Source of the DNA: Avidehalobacter sp964569265
Lineage (GTDB): Bacteria; Bacillota; Dehalobacteriia; UBA4068; UBA4997
Assembly (NCBI GenBank): GCA_964569265.1
Contig: CAZMTO010000032.1
Location: 1-16,867, forward strand
Direction of reading: 5' to 3'
Length of the DNA: 16,867 nt
Below, piece after piece: positions 6,219-14,607 of this stretch (the first letter of the stretch is position 1; each line of letters opens with the position of its first letter). The translations under genes and the position numbers were made by a program. A model generated the notes under the pieces. That model saw only the letters and a program-made list of their open reading frames with translations, ran no database searches and was not told the origin of the DNA.

Positions 6219-7112
6219 TCAGTCCTGCAAGATTTTCAGGTATTTGTCCAGCCTTGCATTTACATAGCCGGCAAAGAGATTTTCCATTGCCGAAGGATTA
6301 TGCTTCACATAGTATGCATCAAAAGCATCATAATAAGCCATACGATCTGTAAACTTAATATCGATGGGAGGAAAGCCGGCTTTCATCAACTCCAAATTCA
6401 CAAGCAGTCTGCCGGTTCTGCCGTTGCCGTCGATAAAGGGGTGAATACACTCAAACTCAATATGGAAACGAGCCAGTTTTGTGACGATGTGTTCTGTACT
6501 ATTCGCAAAATCCAGTAAAAGCTGTTCCATCTTGGCTGCAATAAGGTATGGCTGCACCGGCTCTTGCCGGGCGCCCATAATGCGAACAGGCACTCTGCGA
6601 TATACCCCACGGTCATCCTTCTTATCCGCAAGCACAAGGTAGTGAATATCTTTAATAACTCGCTCGCTGATTGGTACATTCTTCGCCACAAGATCCCGAA
6701 CATAATCAAAGGCTTCTTTGTGACCGATCACTTCCATATGATCTTTCAGCGGCTTTCGGTCAATCGTCAAACCTCGAAGAACAAGATCAGTTTCCCGTAA
6801 GGTAAGTGTGTTGCCCTCAATGGCGTTAGAGTTGTAGGTATACTCAACAATAAATTCTTCATTTAAACGCTCAACTTCCCCCTCAGTCAGCGGTCTGCAA
6901 CCATCAAGTTCAGCCTTTTTTCTGTCAATCTGGGCAAGAATACTCTCTTTGGACTTGTACCTTCCATCCGTCGGCTTCTCGGCATCCATCGGAATCTTCC
7001 AACCACGCCCCTCTTGGTATGCACCGGTAATTTTCCCCTCAGCACAAAGCACACGTATTCTTCTATCAGAAATACCCCACTTTTCGGCAGCTTGCTTTAC
7101 GGTTATAAACAT
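6219..7112 (-). CDS. fic: Class II Fic protein (predicted AMP-transferase) with N-terminal HTH
   Basis: This 297-aa protein has three parts. Residues 1-45 (VKQAAEKWGISDRRIRVLC, then GRGWKIP) form a MerR/excisionase-like helix-turn-helix. Residues 95-101 read SNAIEGN, the inhibitory-helix motif (S/T)xxxE(G/N), here before the Fic core, which makes it a class II, self-inhibited Fic protein. Residues 224-235 read HPFIDGNGRTGR, a complete active site. The flap that docks the target is around 172-191. Such enzymes transfer AMP from ATP to hydroxyl groups of proteins; the target is unknown. The start has AGGAGG with an 8-nt spacing. A near-ideal promoter (7137-7165) overlaps three direct repeats, so the HTH may repress its own gene. 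A terminator follows the stop directly. Confidence 0.88.
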   Translation of the reverse strand: MFITVKQAAEKWGISDRRIRVLCAEGKITGAYQEGRGWKIPMDAEKPTDGRYKSKESILAQIDRKKAELDGCRPLTEGEVERLNEEFIVEYTYNSNAIEGNTLTLRETDLVLRGLTIDRKPLKDHMEVIGHKEAFDYVRDLVAKNVPISERVIKDIHYLVLADKKDDRGVYRRVPVRIMGARQEPVQPYLIAAKMEQLLLDFANSTEHIVTKLARFHIEFECIHPFIDGNGRTGRLLVNLELMKAGFPPIDIKFTDRMAYYDAFDAYYVKHNPSAMENLFAGYVNARLDKYLKILQD

Positions 7113-7136
7113 GCTCCATCCCTCCTAACTGTATCT

Positions 7137-7165
7137 ATTATACTACATTATCGGAATAATATCAA
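7137..7165 (-). promoter_or_regulatory. Promoter of fic
   Basis: On the minus strand, TTGATA (7165-7160), 17 nt and TATAAT (7142-7137) form a near-consensus sigma-A promoter, about 25 nt before the fic start codon. Its spacer and -35 box overlap the first direct repeat at 7151-7161. Confidence 0.75.
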
Positions 7166-7204
7166 TAATAGCGGAATGATACTCTGCCAATTAGCGGAAC
7201 AATA
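7151..7204. repeat. Three direct repeats overlapping and preceding the fic promoter (putative operator)
   Basis: TCGGAATAATA (7151-7161), GCGGAATGATA (7171-7181) and GCGGAACAATA (7194-7204) share the consensus KCGGAAYRATA, each preceded by (A/T)TA. Start-to-start spacings are 20 and 23 bp, about two helical turns, so bound proteins would lie on nearly the same face. The first copy covers the promoter spacer and touches the -35 box. An iteron-type operator for the HTH of Fic is the simplest reading. Confidence 0.6.
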
Positions 7205-7413
7205 GCGCAAAATGCCTTCATAAAACATTCCTCTGCCGCGTCGATGCTAATTTATTCGATATATTCTTTCGGTGAAATTGCTCGGCTGTCGTACAATTTC
7301 TCCCTAGCAAATCTTTTTCCGTAACAGAATCAATAATTTAAGAGGTTGACTTTTGCCCAGCGACGAGCCAACTCGACAGAGAATATACACGAAGCAGAGT
7401 ACAGCCTTGAGCA

Positions 7414-7547
7414 AAAAAACGGAACCAAGCTATAAAGCCTGACTCCGTTTTTATTATTATTTTCGCACAGCAGCCCTGCCCTGCTGCGCAAGTGTTTGTA
7501 AGTTTTTCAATCAAGGCTGAAGGGACAATTATCTATTCCCGCCCACC
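7414..7547. repeat. 134-bp dispersed repeat, left copy (starts with a terminator hairpin)
   Basis: Ungapped alignment with 16734-16867 shows 14 differences over the 127 positions from 7421 on (89% identity); five of them cluster at 7522-7527. The element starts with the CGGA/TCCG terminator hairpin, has a TTATTATTATTTTCG segment and a GC-rich CCTGCCCTGC segment, and ends in ATCTATTCCCGCCCACC. Similarity may continue past 7547, but the other copy is cut by the window end. It lies about 100 bp downstream of the giant gene's stop. Confidence 0.8.
7415..7452 (-). terminator. Intrinsic terminator downstream of the giant surface-protein gene (CGGAG family, copy B)
   Basis: AAAAACGGA (7415-7423) pairs with TCCGTTTTT (7444-7452). 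Read on the minus strand it ends in seven T (7419-7413), a good terminator for the gene ending at 7650. A T-rich stretch on the other side makes it potentially bidirectional. Confidence 0.65.
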
Positions 7548-7582
7548 GCCCTGTATACCTTGGCAGGCAGCCTTGATTGAAA
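7505..7582. repeat. Long inverted repeat with 15-bp perfect arms
   Basis: TTTCAATCAAGGCTG (7505-7519) is the exact reverse complement of CAGCCTTGATTGAAA (7568-7582). The 48-nt interior has further pairing options (for example GGGA with TCCC). An exact 15-bp direct repeat, GCAGCCCTGCCCTGC, flanks it at 7470-7484 and 7595-7609. The structure lies in the 3' region of the giant gene's transcript. Confidence 0.65.
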
Positions 7583-7649
7583 TTATATGACACCGCAGCC
7601 CTGCCCTGCACCACCCTAATAGAATTGCAAATGTGGTGCAGATGTAGTT

Positions 7650-10600
7650 CTACTTGCTAAGCAGGCGAACAATTACAGTGGCTACTTCCGCACGAGTAGC
7701 AGTGCCCATCAGGTTGATGGTGTTATCATCGTTGCCCTTCATCAGGCCGGAACCAACTGCCCACTTCATAGCATCGGTTGCCCAATCGGCTACCTTTGCA
7801 CTATCTTTGAAACCGTTCAGAGAAGCGGTTGCGGTGGTGTCCATACCAGTTGCTTTAGCGTAACGGTACAGCATTGCCGCCATTTCCTGACGGGTTACAC
7901 TGTCGTTAGGGGCGAACTTACCCTCACCTACGCCATTAACAACGTTGTTGGCGCTAGCCCAAGCTACGGCCTTGGTGTACCACTGGCCGTTAGCAACATC
8001 GTTGAACAGTGCGTTAGCTGTTACAGTAGGCTCGTTCTGCATACGGTACAGAATGGTTACCAGCATTGCGCGGCTCAGCTTGTTGTTGGGCATAAACTTG
8101 GTAGCGCTTTCACCGTTCATCAGGCCTTTGTCGTACATTGCTTTAATAGCGTCATAGTACCAGCTACCCTTTGCTACGTCAGTAAACGGCAGCTTGGCAG
8201 TGTCGATCTTCTCGCCGGTGGGTTTAGCGGTATCGGTAACTGCGCTGCTGCTGTCAGTGCCGCCGCCCGAAGCCCCGGACGGGTTTACATCCTTGGCTTT
8301 AAGCCAGCCATCCCATACCGAAGCATCGCCGTTGCTGCCTTCAAACCAGTCTTTAACTTCATAGCCGGCGTCATTAACATAGTGGAATACCACCTTATCA
8401 CCACTGCTGAGAACCTTATCTTTTACGCCTACATTCGGATGGCTGCCGTTTACCGTGTACATCCAGCCGGAAAGCTTACCGTTATCTTTTTCGCTAAGGG
8501 CATAGCCACCAAGCGCCGACGGTGCATAAACGGTTGCCACATAGTTATCTTCGGCACCCTCCTGTTTAAGGCCGGCATCAGCCAGTGCTTTCAGCAAAAG
8601 ATCATATACCGTGCTGCCTTTATCCAAATTGTATTTTTTGGTAGCTATCCAGGTAACATAGTTGGGCATATAGTCCGAACTGCCAAGGTCTACATCCTGC
8701 GTAGCTTTTTCGGCACCAATAAGACGGAAACTTACATTTATGCCCTGCGATGCACCGCCACCGCCGCCGGAAGACCCATTAGTTACCTTTACCGCAAAGG
8801 TTGCACTTAAATTGCCATAGGTTACTGTTATATTTTTAGTACCAACGGCAGTGCTGTCAAAGCCGGATACTCTTTCGGCGGTTACCGCAAACGTTTTAGC
8901 AGTGTCGTCATTATAGGTAATTTTTACAGTAAGGCCGGTAACATCAAATTCTTCGCCAACTCTATACGTTGTTTTATCCGGCATAGTTGCAATTTCTACT
9001 TTGGCGGCTTCCTTAGCAGAGGTATCATTGGCAACAGCCATTAAATAGCCGGAATCGTTCTTAAAGTATAAGGTGCCGTCACTATCGCAAACTATATTGC
9101 TGATATTATAGTTGCTCTTTGCACCATCCGGTGTAAACAGCGGCGCCGACGCAAGTGCCTTAGAATTTGTGTCATAGGTTATAACATAAACGCCACCCGG
9201 TTCCAGGTTATACGTCATATAAGCATAAAGCTTGCCATCGTTCAAATAAGCGGTGGAAATCAAGGCACTGGACTGAGAATACCCCGGAGTGCCTGCATCA
9301 GAAAGTATGTTCATTGCAGCTACATCAATGGCTTTTACCTTGTGGCCTGTTGTGCCAAACTGGCTGGGGCCGGACACACCGACAAACGCTACGTTATTAT
9401 AAATTGCCGGGGTGCCGGTGCTTGCGCCGCCAAGGTCAAGCTGCGTTGCTTCACCAAAGGTACCGTCGGCATTAAGCTGCACCTTAATAAACTTGCCTGC
9501 TTTGCTTGTGCAATATACATAACCGTCATTATACGCAACGGTAGATCGAATATCACCGCTGATGTTGTTTACGGTATCAATTACCCGGCCGGTTATCGGG
9601 TTTACCGAATACAAAACCGCACCGGCGCTGTTATCGTTTGTGCCGTTATCCGAACCAAAAACCACACAGTTATCGGCCACATATGCACCGGCCCAATAAA
9701 AACCGCCGGTATGGGTAAGCTTCCACGTGAGGGCTTTAATTTCGTCCGGGCTTTGGGCAGCTTCATCGGTTACGGCAAAAGCCATATAATAACCGTTTCT
9801 GGTTTCACCGCTCCACGTACCCATATAAATATAGCCGTTGGCATAAGCAACAGGTGTTAACGCCTGCTGACCGGAAATTGCTTCGGTTACCCACAGAGAT
9901 TCCAATGTATCGGCTCTAAAAGCCTGTACGCGGCCATCTTCTATCGGCACAAATATCATACCTTCGCCATAGGTTACGGGGTTGGTAGCAAAAGCTGCCG
10001 AACCTTTAAGCGTGCCATATGCCAGTGTTTTGCCGGTCTCTTTATCCAAACGGGCTATGGTTTTGCCGCTGGCAATATACAAATCACCGTTAATAACTAT
10101 CGGCGGTGTTGGCGACGAACCCCAGCCTGCCCCGGAATTTACAGCCCATTTTAACGTTGCTTCTTCCTGCGTTTTGGGCGTAAGGGCATTTACAATGGCC
10201 ATATTGTTGCTGTTGCCGCGGAAGTTTACCCATTCTCCTGTATAATCTGTTGCGTTAGAGCTTGGAGCTTTTTGCAGTTTAACCGTCATTACACCGTCGG
10301 CAAAAGCTTCCGCGCTGCTGATAGTGCCGGTTTTAGAAACATAGCCGTATTTGCTTACAGAGTAAGTATAGCTGTTTTCTTCAACAAATGTATAGCTGCC
10401 GTTGCTATCGGCCTGCAACATATCGCCATCGGCATTATATACCGATACCACAGCATCGGCAGGATCAACCGTAAACTTGCCGCTGTAAAGCTGCTGCATA
10501 TTAAGGTTGATAGTATACTCGGTATAACAGGCGGATAATGCACCGCTGCCCGCCACCTTTATCGTCAGTTTATCGGCACCTGCAATATTTACAACATTAG

Positions 10601-13600
10601 ATGCCAAACCGTTACAGGTTATTACCGTACCGTCAGCCGGGGCGGCTGTTGCCTTAACCGTAAGTGCCGTAATATTTGCGGGCATATTCACCTGATATTC
10701 CGTTACAAAACCGTTAAACATTTTATCAAGCGCTATGGCGTTGCCTTTATTATCCGTCAACGTAAACGCCTGCTCAAGCCGCGGCAAAACCGATACATTA
10801 AATGTATAGTCTGAGCTGCCAACCGTAAGCACTACCGTGTGCTTGCCAATGCCGCCAAGAGCTATCGACGTGCCGGCAGTGTCGGCAGAAGATGATACAA
10901 AATTAAAGGTCTGTTTTTCGCCGCCATCCACAGCATATGTTGCCGTATCGGTAGATACTGCCGGCATAGCATAAAGCTTTACTTCACCGCCGCTGCTGCC
11001 ATACATAGTGGTAAAATCATAAGTAAATTTATCGGCAGAAAATTCCGTGTTAGAAAAAATTTCGCGCTGGCCGTAGCCCATCCATTCACTTGCACACAGA
11101 TACATAAGGCCGCTGCCGGCTTTGGTCTGTTCGGCAGTAACATAATACTCCTTACTGTCGGTGCCGTTTGCCGCCGTTACAGTAAATTTTACCTTGCCGG
11201 AGCCAAAGTTTACCGCCGTGCCGCTTGCCGGGCTAACCGTTGCACCGTCGCTTACGGTAATTGTCGGTACTACCGCCGCTAAGCTAACATCAGAAGGCAG
11301 CATAATATGCCAGTTGGTACCATCTTCTGTTGTTGCCTTATAGTTGCCCACCGCAAAACCTTCCAGCTCACAGTGGTAGTTGGGTATGTTTTTTACAGCA
11401 GAAATTATCGGGTAACCGCCGTTGGCATTGGCAGTATCCTGTGCAAAGGTTACGGCAACAAGGCTTACCGGCCGGCTATACTGATTAAGCTTGGCAACGG
11501 TATCGGCACTTTTAAGCACTTCATCAGTAACCGAAACAAATGCGTCGGCATTGGCAGCAACAAAATCACCACCGGCAGCCGGGTTCCACTGCGTACCTAC
11601 AAAGTAGTTGCTGCTAAAGCTTACCTGATCGTTGTTTCTAACCTGACCAACAATTTGGCCAAGGGCAACATCATTTTCTACATCATTGCCGGCGGTAGTT
11701 ATCTTGCCGACACTATAACAGTTGTTTACCGTGTTTAAAAGCTTTTTAGCCGAATTATCCAGGCCCGCATATGCCAAAATTCCGCCGCCGGCATAGCGCT
11801 GCACAATTACATCGCCACGGTTATAGCTGCTTTCTATATTGCCGTTGCCGGCAAAACCTGCCACACCACCGGCTCTGCCGCCGGTTACGGTGCCATAGTT
11901 GGCACAGCCTGCAATATAACCCTGGGCATTGCCGCCGGTGTCACCTACATTGCCTGCAATGCCGCCGGCAGTGCTTGCCGAAGTACCAAAATAACCGCCG
12001 TGAGTATTGCAAAGCACTTCGCCAAAGTTAGAACATTTGATAATATAGCCGATATTAGAGCCTGCAATACCGCCACCCACAGATGTGGTTGCGTTGGGAT
12101 AATATACCTTGCCATAATTTATGCTGTTTTGAATAGTGCCGTTGTTACGCCCGGCAAAACCGCCAATAGCGGCACCGCCCATATCGGTGTTGCTATACAG
12201 GGTGGTAACCTGGGCACGGTTAATACAGTTTTCTATAGTGCCGCTGTTAAACCCGGCAAAGGCACCCACATAGGTTCCGCCGGTAATAACACAGCTATCG
12301 TCTAAGGTTAAATTTTTTACAGTGCCGGTCAAATGTTCAAACAAACCGGTATAGTTTTGAGATGCGCCGGTTGTTATTTTAAGATTTTTGATGGTTTTAC
12401 CGTTACCGTCATAAACCGAATTGAAATAGCCGCCCTTGACAGAACCCTTCAGCGGGGTTAATGCCACGCCGGTCATATCAATATCGACCATCTGTTTGTA
12501 ATATACGCCATCCTTAGCTGCCGAGTTCATCACTTTAAGGTCGTCAGCTGTTGCTATCTGGTACGGGTCTTCCTGTGTACCGCTGCCGTTTAGCTCCATG
12601 GTTACCCTTACGGTAAACATACCGGTGCTTCTTTCACCCTTTACGGTATAAAAATAGCTACCGTAATTAAGGTTAGCGGAAGAATACTTGCACGTTATTT
12701 TATCATTGGCAAAAGTTACTGTCGGGTTTTGCATAACCGAAAGATCAGTGCCGGATTTAAAAGTAATATTCCATAATCCCGTAGCGTCAACCGTGGCATC
12801 AACACCACCGGCCGAAAACGACTTGGGTGTCAGATCCTCCGCCTTGTTCAACGTTACCGTATAAACCTTGGTGGTTGTGCCGTCTTCGGCAGTTACCGTA
12901 TAAGTTACCGGGTTGGTAAAGTTCTGCGCTACGCCGCTGGCGGGGGATACCGTAGCGCCGGCGCTTACCACAATCGTGGGGGCAACATTGGTAACGTCTG
13001 CATCAAGTGCCACATCAATCTCGTTGGTTATCGTTGTGTCGTTGATTACAGCGTTGCCAAAGTCACCGAAAGTAAAAGATGTAATATCACAGGCCGATGA
13101 CTTGGCCTTGGCTTGTACCGTATCAATAACAGGGTAACCGTTTGCGCCAAACTTCCAGGTAACGTTGTAACCGGTAAGCGCGGCGGTATCAAACCCGTTA
13201 AGAACAGCCAAAAAGTCTGCGCTCTTTAATTCTTCGGCGGTTTTGCCAACGATTGCATCAGCATAGCCTGTTGTAATAGCTTCTCTGTTTTTGTCATTAC
13301 CGGCGTTGGTATAGCCGCTTAAAGTAGATTCACTGTCCGTTAAATAATAGTTGCTGGATATTGGGAAACCCGCACTGTTAATATTGGCAATAATAGCGCC
13401 TTTATAGCTATATGCAGCATTGGTATTAGTTGTTACAATATCCGTGTTTACATTTAAGCAGTTTTGCAGAACCACACCGGGAGAAAGAGGTGACATTGCC
13501 GTACCGCTCAACATACCTGCAATACCGCCGGCATTGGCAGTGGCTTGCGTGGTGACAGACGATACAGAGCCGCTGTTATAGCAGCTTACGATAGAAGATT

Positions 13601-14531
13601 TACTGCTCTTGCTTTTATGCCCTGTGTAACCCAATATACCACCGACAGAAGGGCCGCTATATTCGCTTGTTGCACTTATTTTGCCGGTGTTACCACAGCC
13701 GACAATGGTATAACCATCTGTAAGCTTTGCAGAACGTGTAGCCTGATAAAACCCGGCAATGCCGCCTACTCGTAGTCCCTTGCTCCCTGTAACGGTTATA
13801 TCACCGTTATTGGTGCCGCCAACAATTACAATACCGTTATAGTCGTGCAGCGTACCAACCAAACCGCCAACACCGGCGGCATACACATCAATTGCAGCGG
13901 TTATTTTAGCATTGTTTGTGCAATTACGCATAAGGGTGTTGCCGACAAGGGCACCTGCCAAACCACCGGTATGGCCTGCACCCTTTACAGTAACCGTGCC
14001 GGTGGTGGTACAACCTTCTATAACACCGTTTTGTAAAGCACCAACAATGGCACCCGTAGCGTTTTGCAGGTTGCCGTATGCAGCTCCGCCTGTATGGGTA
14101 ATATTACTGTCGGCAAGTGTCAGGTTTTTAACCGTGCCGCCAAAAACATAACCAAACAGGCCGGCATAATAAGTGTCTGCACCGGTAACCGACAGGTTTT
14201 TAATGGTTTTGCCATTGCCGTCAAATATACCGCCATATGCATAGGTAGTATCACTGGCAGTACAATTACCAATAGGCGTCCAGCTAACACCAGACATATC
14301 AATATCCGCAGTTAGCCTGGCATTAGCCACACTATTCCATTCCGTGCCATCTGTTAATGTTCCGTTTATCAAGGCCGCAAACCATTGCAGTTCTCCGGCG
14401 CTTGAAATTAAATATACGCCATCAGCATCCGTGTTTGGCTTGCTCAAATCCGCAGCCGACACATTATTTATCGGCAATACAGAAAACAGCATTACAAACA
14501 CCAGAAAAAGCGCAAGTAATCTTTTCCTCAT
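7650..14531 (-). CDS. Giant SLH-anchored surface protein with GLUG repeats, PQQ-like beta-propeller and transcobalamin-like domain
   Basis: This protein has 2293 aa. The ATG at 14531 is chosen because AGGAGGAGT (14546-14538) lies 6 nt before it and a signal peptide starts there (MRKRLL, hydrophobic core, VSA|AD at 26/27). Domains: GLUG-type repeat block 1 and beta-sandwich, about 29-563; block 2 with its beta-sandwich, about 649-1134; further beta-sandwich and cadherin-like domains to about 1343; a PEGA/carboxypeptidase-D-like domain, 1346-1422; a PQQ-type beta-propeller, about 1431-1839 (GDLYIASGKTIARLDKETGK); a Big_3 Ig-like domain, 1843-1917; a GGGGG linker; a DUF4430/transcobalamin C-terminal-like domain, about 1931-2053 (GWMYTVNG, SSGDKVVFHYV); and three SLH domains, about 2114-2291. 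It is the second gene of the B12-riboswitch unit, 76 nt after the first with no terminator between. Binding of cobalamin or a B12 carrier is inferred. Confidence 0.85.
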   Translation of the reverse strand: MRKRLLALFLVFVMLFSVLPINNVSAADLSKPNTDADGVYLISSAGELQWFAALINGTLTDGTEWNSVANARLTADIDMSGVSWTPIGNCTASDTTYAYGGIFDGNGKTIKNLSVTGADTYYAGLFGYVFGGTVKNLTLADSNITHTGGAAYGNLQNATGAIVGALQNGVIEGCTTTGTVTVKGAGHTGGLAGALVGNTLMRNCTNNAKITAAIDVYAAGVGGLVGTLHDYNGIVIVGGTNNGDITVTGSKGLRVGGIAGFYQATRSAKLTDGYTIVGCGNTGKISATSEYSGPSVGGILGYTGHKSKSSKSSIVSCYNSGSVSSVTTQATANAGGIAGMLSGTAMSPLSPGVVLQNCLNVNTDIVTTNTNAAYSYKGAIIANINSAGFPISSNYYLTDSESTLSGYTNAGNDKNREAITTGYADAIVGKTAEELKSADFLAVLNGFDTAALTGYNVTWKFGANGYPVIDTVQAKAKSSACDITSFTFGDFGNAVINDTTITNEIDVALDADVTNVAPTIVVSAGATVSPASGVAQNFTNPVTYTVTAEDGTTTKVYTVTLNKAEDLTPKSFSAGGVDATVDATGLWNITFKSGTDLSVMQNPTVTFANDKITCKYSSANLNYGSYFYTVKGERSTGMFTVRVTMELNGSGTQEDPYQIATADDLKVMNSAAKDGVYYKQMVDIDMTGVALTPLKGSVKGGYFNSVYDGNGKTIKNLKITTGASQNYTGLFEHLTGTVKNLTLDDSCVITGGTYVGAFAGFNSGTIENCINRAQVTTLYSNTDMGGAAIGGFAGRNNGTIQNSINYGKVYYPNATTSVGGGIAGSNIGYIIKCSNFGEVLCNTHGGYFGTSASTAGGIAGNVGDTGGNAQGYIAGCANYGTVTGGRAGGVAGFAGNGNIESSYNRGDVIVQRYAGGGILAYAGLDNSAKKLLNTVNNCYSVGKITTAGNDVENDVALGQIVGQVRNNDQVSFSSNYFVGTQWNPAAGGDFVAANADAFVSVTDEVLKSADTVAKLNQYSRPVSLVAVTFAQDTANANGGYPIISAVKNIPNYHCELEGFAVGNYKATTEDGTNWHIMLPSDVSLAAVVPTITVSDGATVSPASGTAVNFGSGKVKFTVTAANGTDSKEYYVTAEQTKAGSGLMYLCASEWMGYGQREIFSNTEFSADKFTYDFTTMYGSSGGEVKLYAMPAVSTDTATYAVDGGEKQTFNFVSSSADTAGTSIALGGIGKHTVVLTVGSSDYTFNVSVLPRLEQAFTLTDNKGNAIALDKMFNGFVTEYQVNMPANITALTVKATAAPADGTVITCNGLASNVVNIAGADKLTIKVAGSGALSACYTEYTINLNMQQLYSGKFTVDPADAVVSVYNADGDMLQADSNGSYTFVEENSYTYSVSKYGYVSKTGTISSAEAFADGVMTVKLQKAPSSNATDYTGEWVNFRGNSNNMAIVNALTPKTQEEATLKWAVNSGAGWGSSPTPPIVINGDLYIASGKTIARLDKETGKTLAYGTLKGSAAFATNPVTYGEGMIFVPIEDGRVQAFRADTLESLWVTEAISGQQALTPVAYANGYIYMGTWSGETRNGYYMAFAVTDEAAQSPDEIKALTWKLTHTGGFYWAGAYVADNCVVFGSDNGTNDNSAGAVLYSVNPITGRVIDTVNNISGDIRSTVAYNDGYVYCTSKAGKFIKVQLNADGTFGEATQLDLGGASTGTPAIYNNVAFVGVSGPSQFGTTGHKVKAIDVAAMNILSDAGTPGYSQSSALISTAYLNDGKLYAYMTYNLEPGGVYVITYDTNSKALASAPLFTPDGAKSNYNISNIVCDSDGTLYFKNDSGYLMAVANDTSAKEAAKVEIATMPDKTTYRVGEEFDVTGLTVKITYNDDTAKTFAVTAERVSGFDSTAVGTKNITVTYGNLSATFAVKVTNGSSGGGGGASQGINVSFRLIGAEKATQDVDLGSSDYMPNYVTWIATKKYNLDKGSTVYDLLLKALADAGLKQEGAEDNYVATVYAPSALGGYALSEKDNGKLSGWMYTVNGSHPNVGVKDKVLSSGDKVVFHYVNDAGYEVKDWFEGSNGDASVWDGWLKAKDVNPSGASGGGTDSSSAVTDTAKPTGEKIDTAKLPFTDVAKGSWYYDAIKAMYDKGLMNGESATKFMPNNKLSRAMLVTILYRMQNEPTVTANALFNDVANGQWYTKAVAWASANNVVNGVGEGKFAPNDSVTRQEMAAMLYRYAKATGMDTTATASLNGFKDSAKVADWATDAMKWAVGSGLMKGNDDNTINLMGTATRAEVATVIVRLLSK

Positions 14532-14607
14532 ACTTATACTCCTCCTACAATATAACAAACAAAACTACAAACTCAAACTGTTTTAACAAGCCACAAACCC
14601 TGCACTT

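Larger units (their letters stand above)
7113..7649. other. Intergenic region between fic and the giant surface-protein gene
   Basis: These 537 bases hold the fic promoter and iterons (7137-7204), then about 200 bases (7205-7410) without a recognisable feature, then the terminator hairpin and 134-bp repeat (7414-7547) with an associated long inverted repeat (7505-7582). No gene with a credible start was found. Confidence 0.5.

Noticed and set aside
7360..7370. AGCGACGAGCC matches in reverse complement the GGCTCGTCGCT near 137-147.
   Set aside because: An 11-base match between two places in 17 kb is expected by chance many times, and nothing around it aligns.
7654..14586. Many plus-strand open frames of 60-170 codons opposite the giant gene.
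   Set aside because: They have no consistent ribosome binding sites or recognisable domains and follow from the composition of the strongly supported minus-strand gene.
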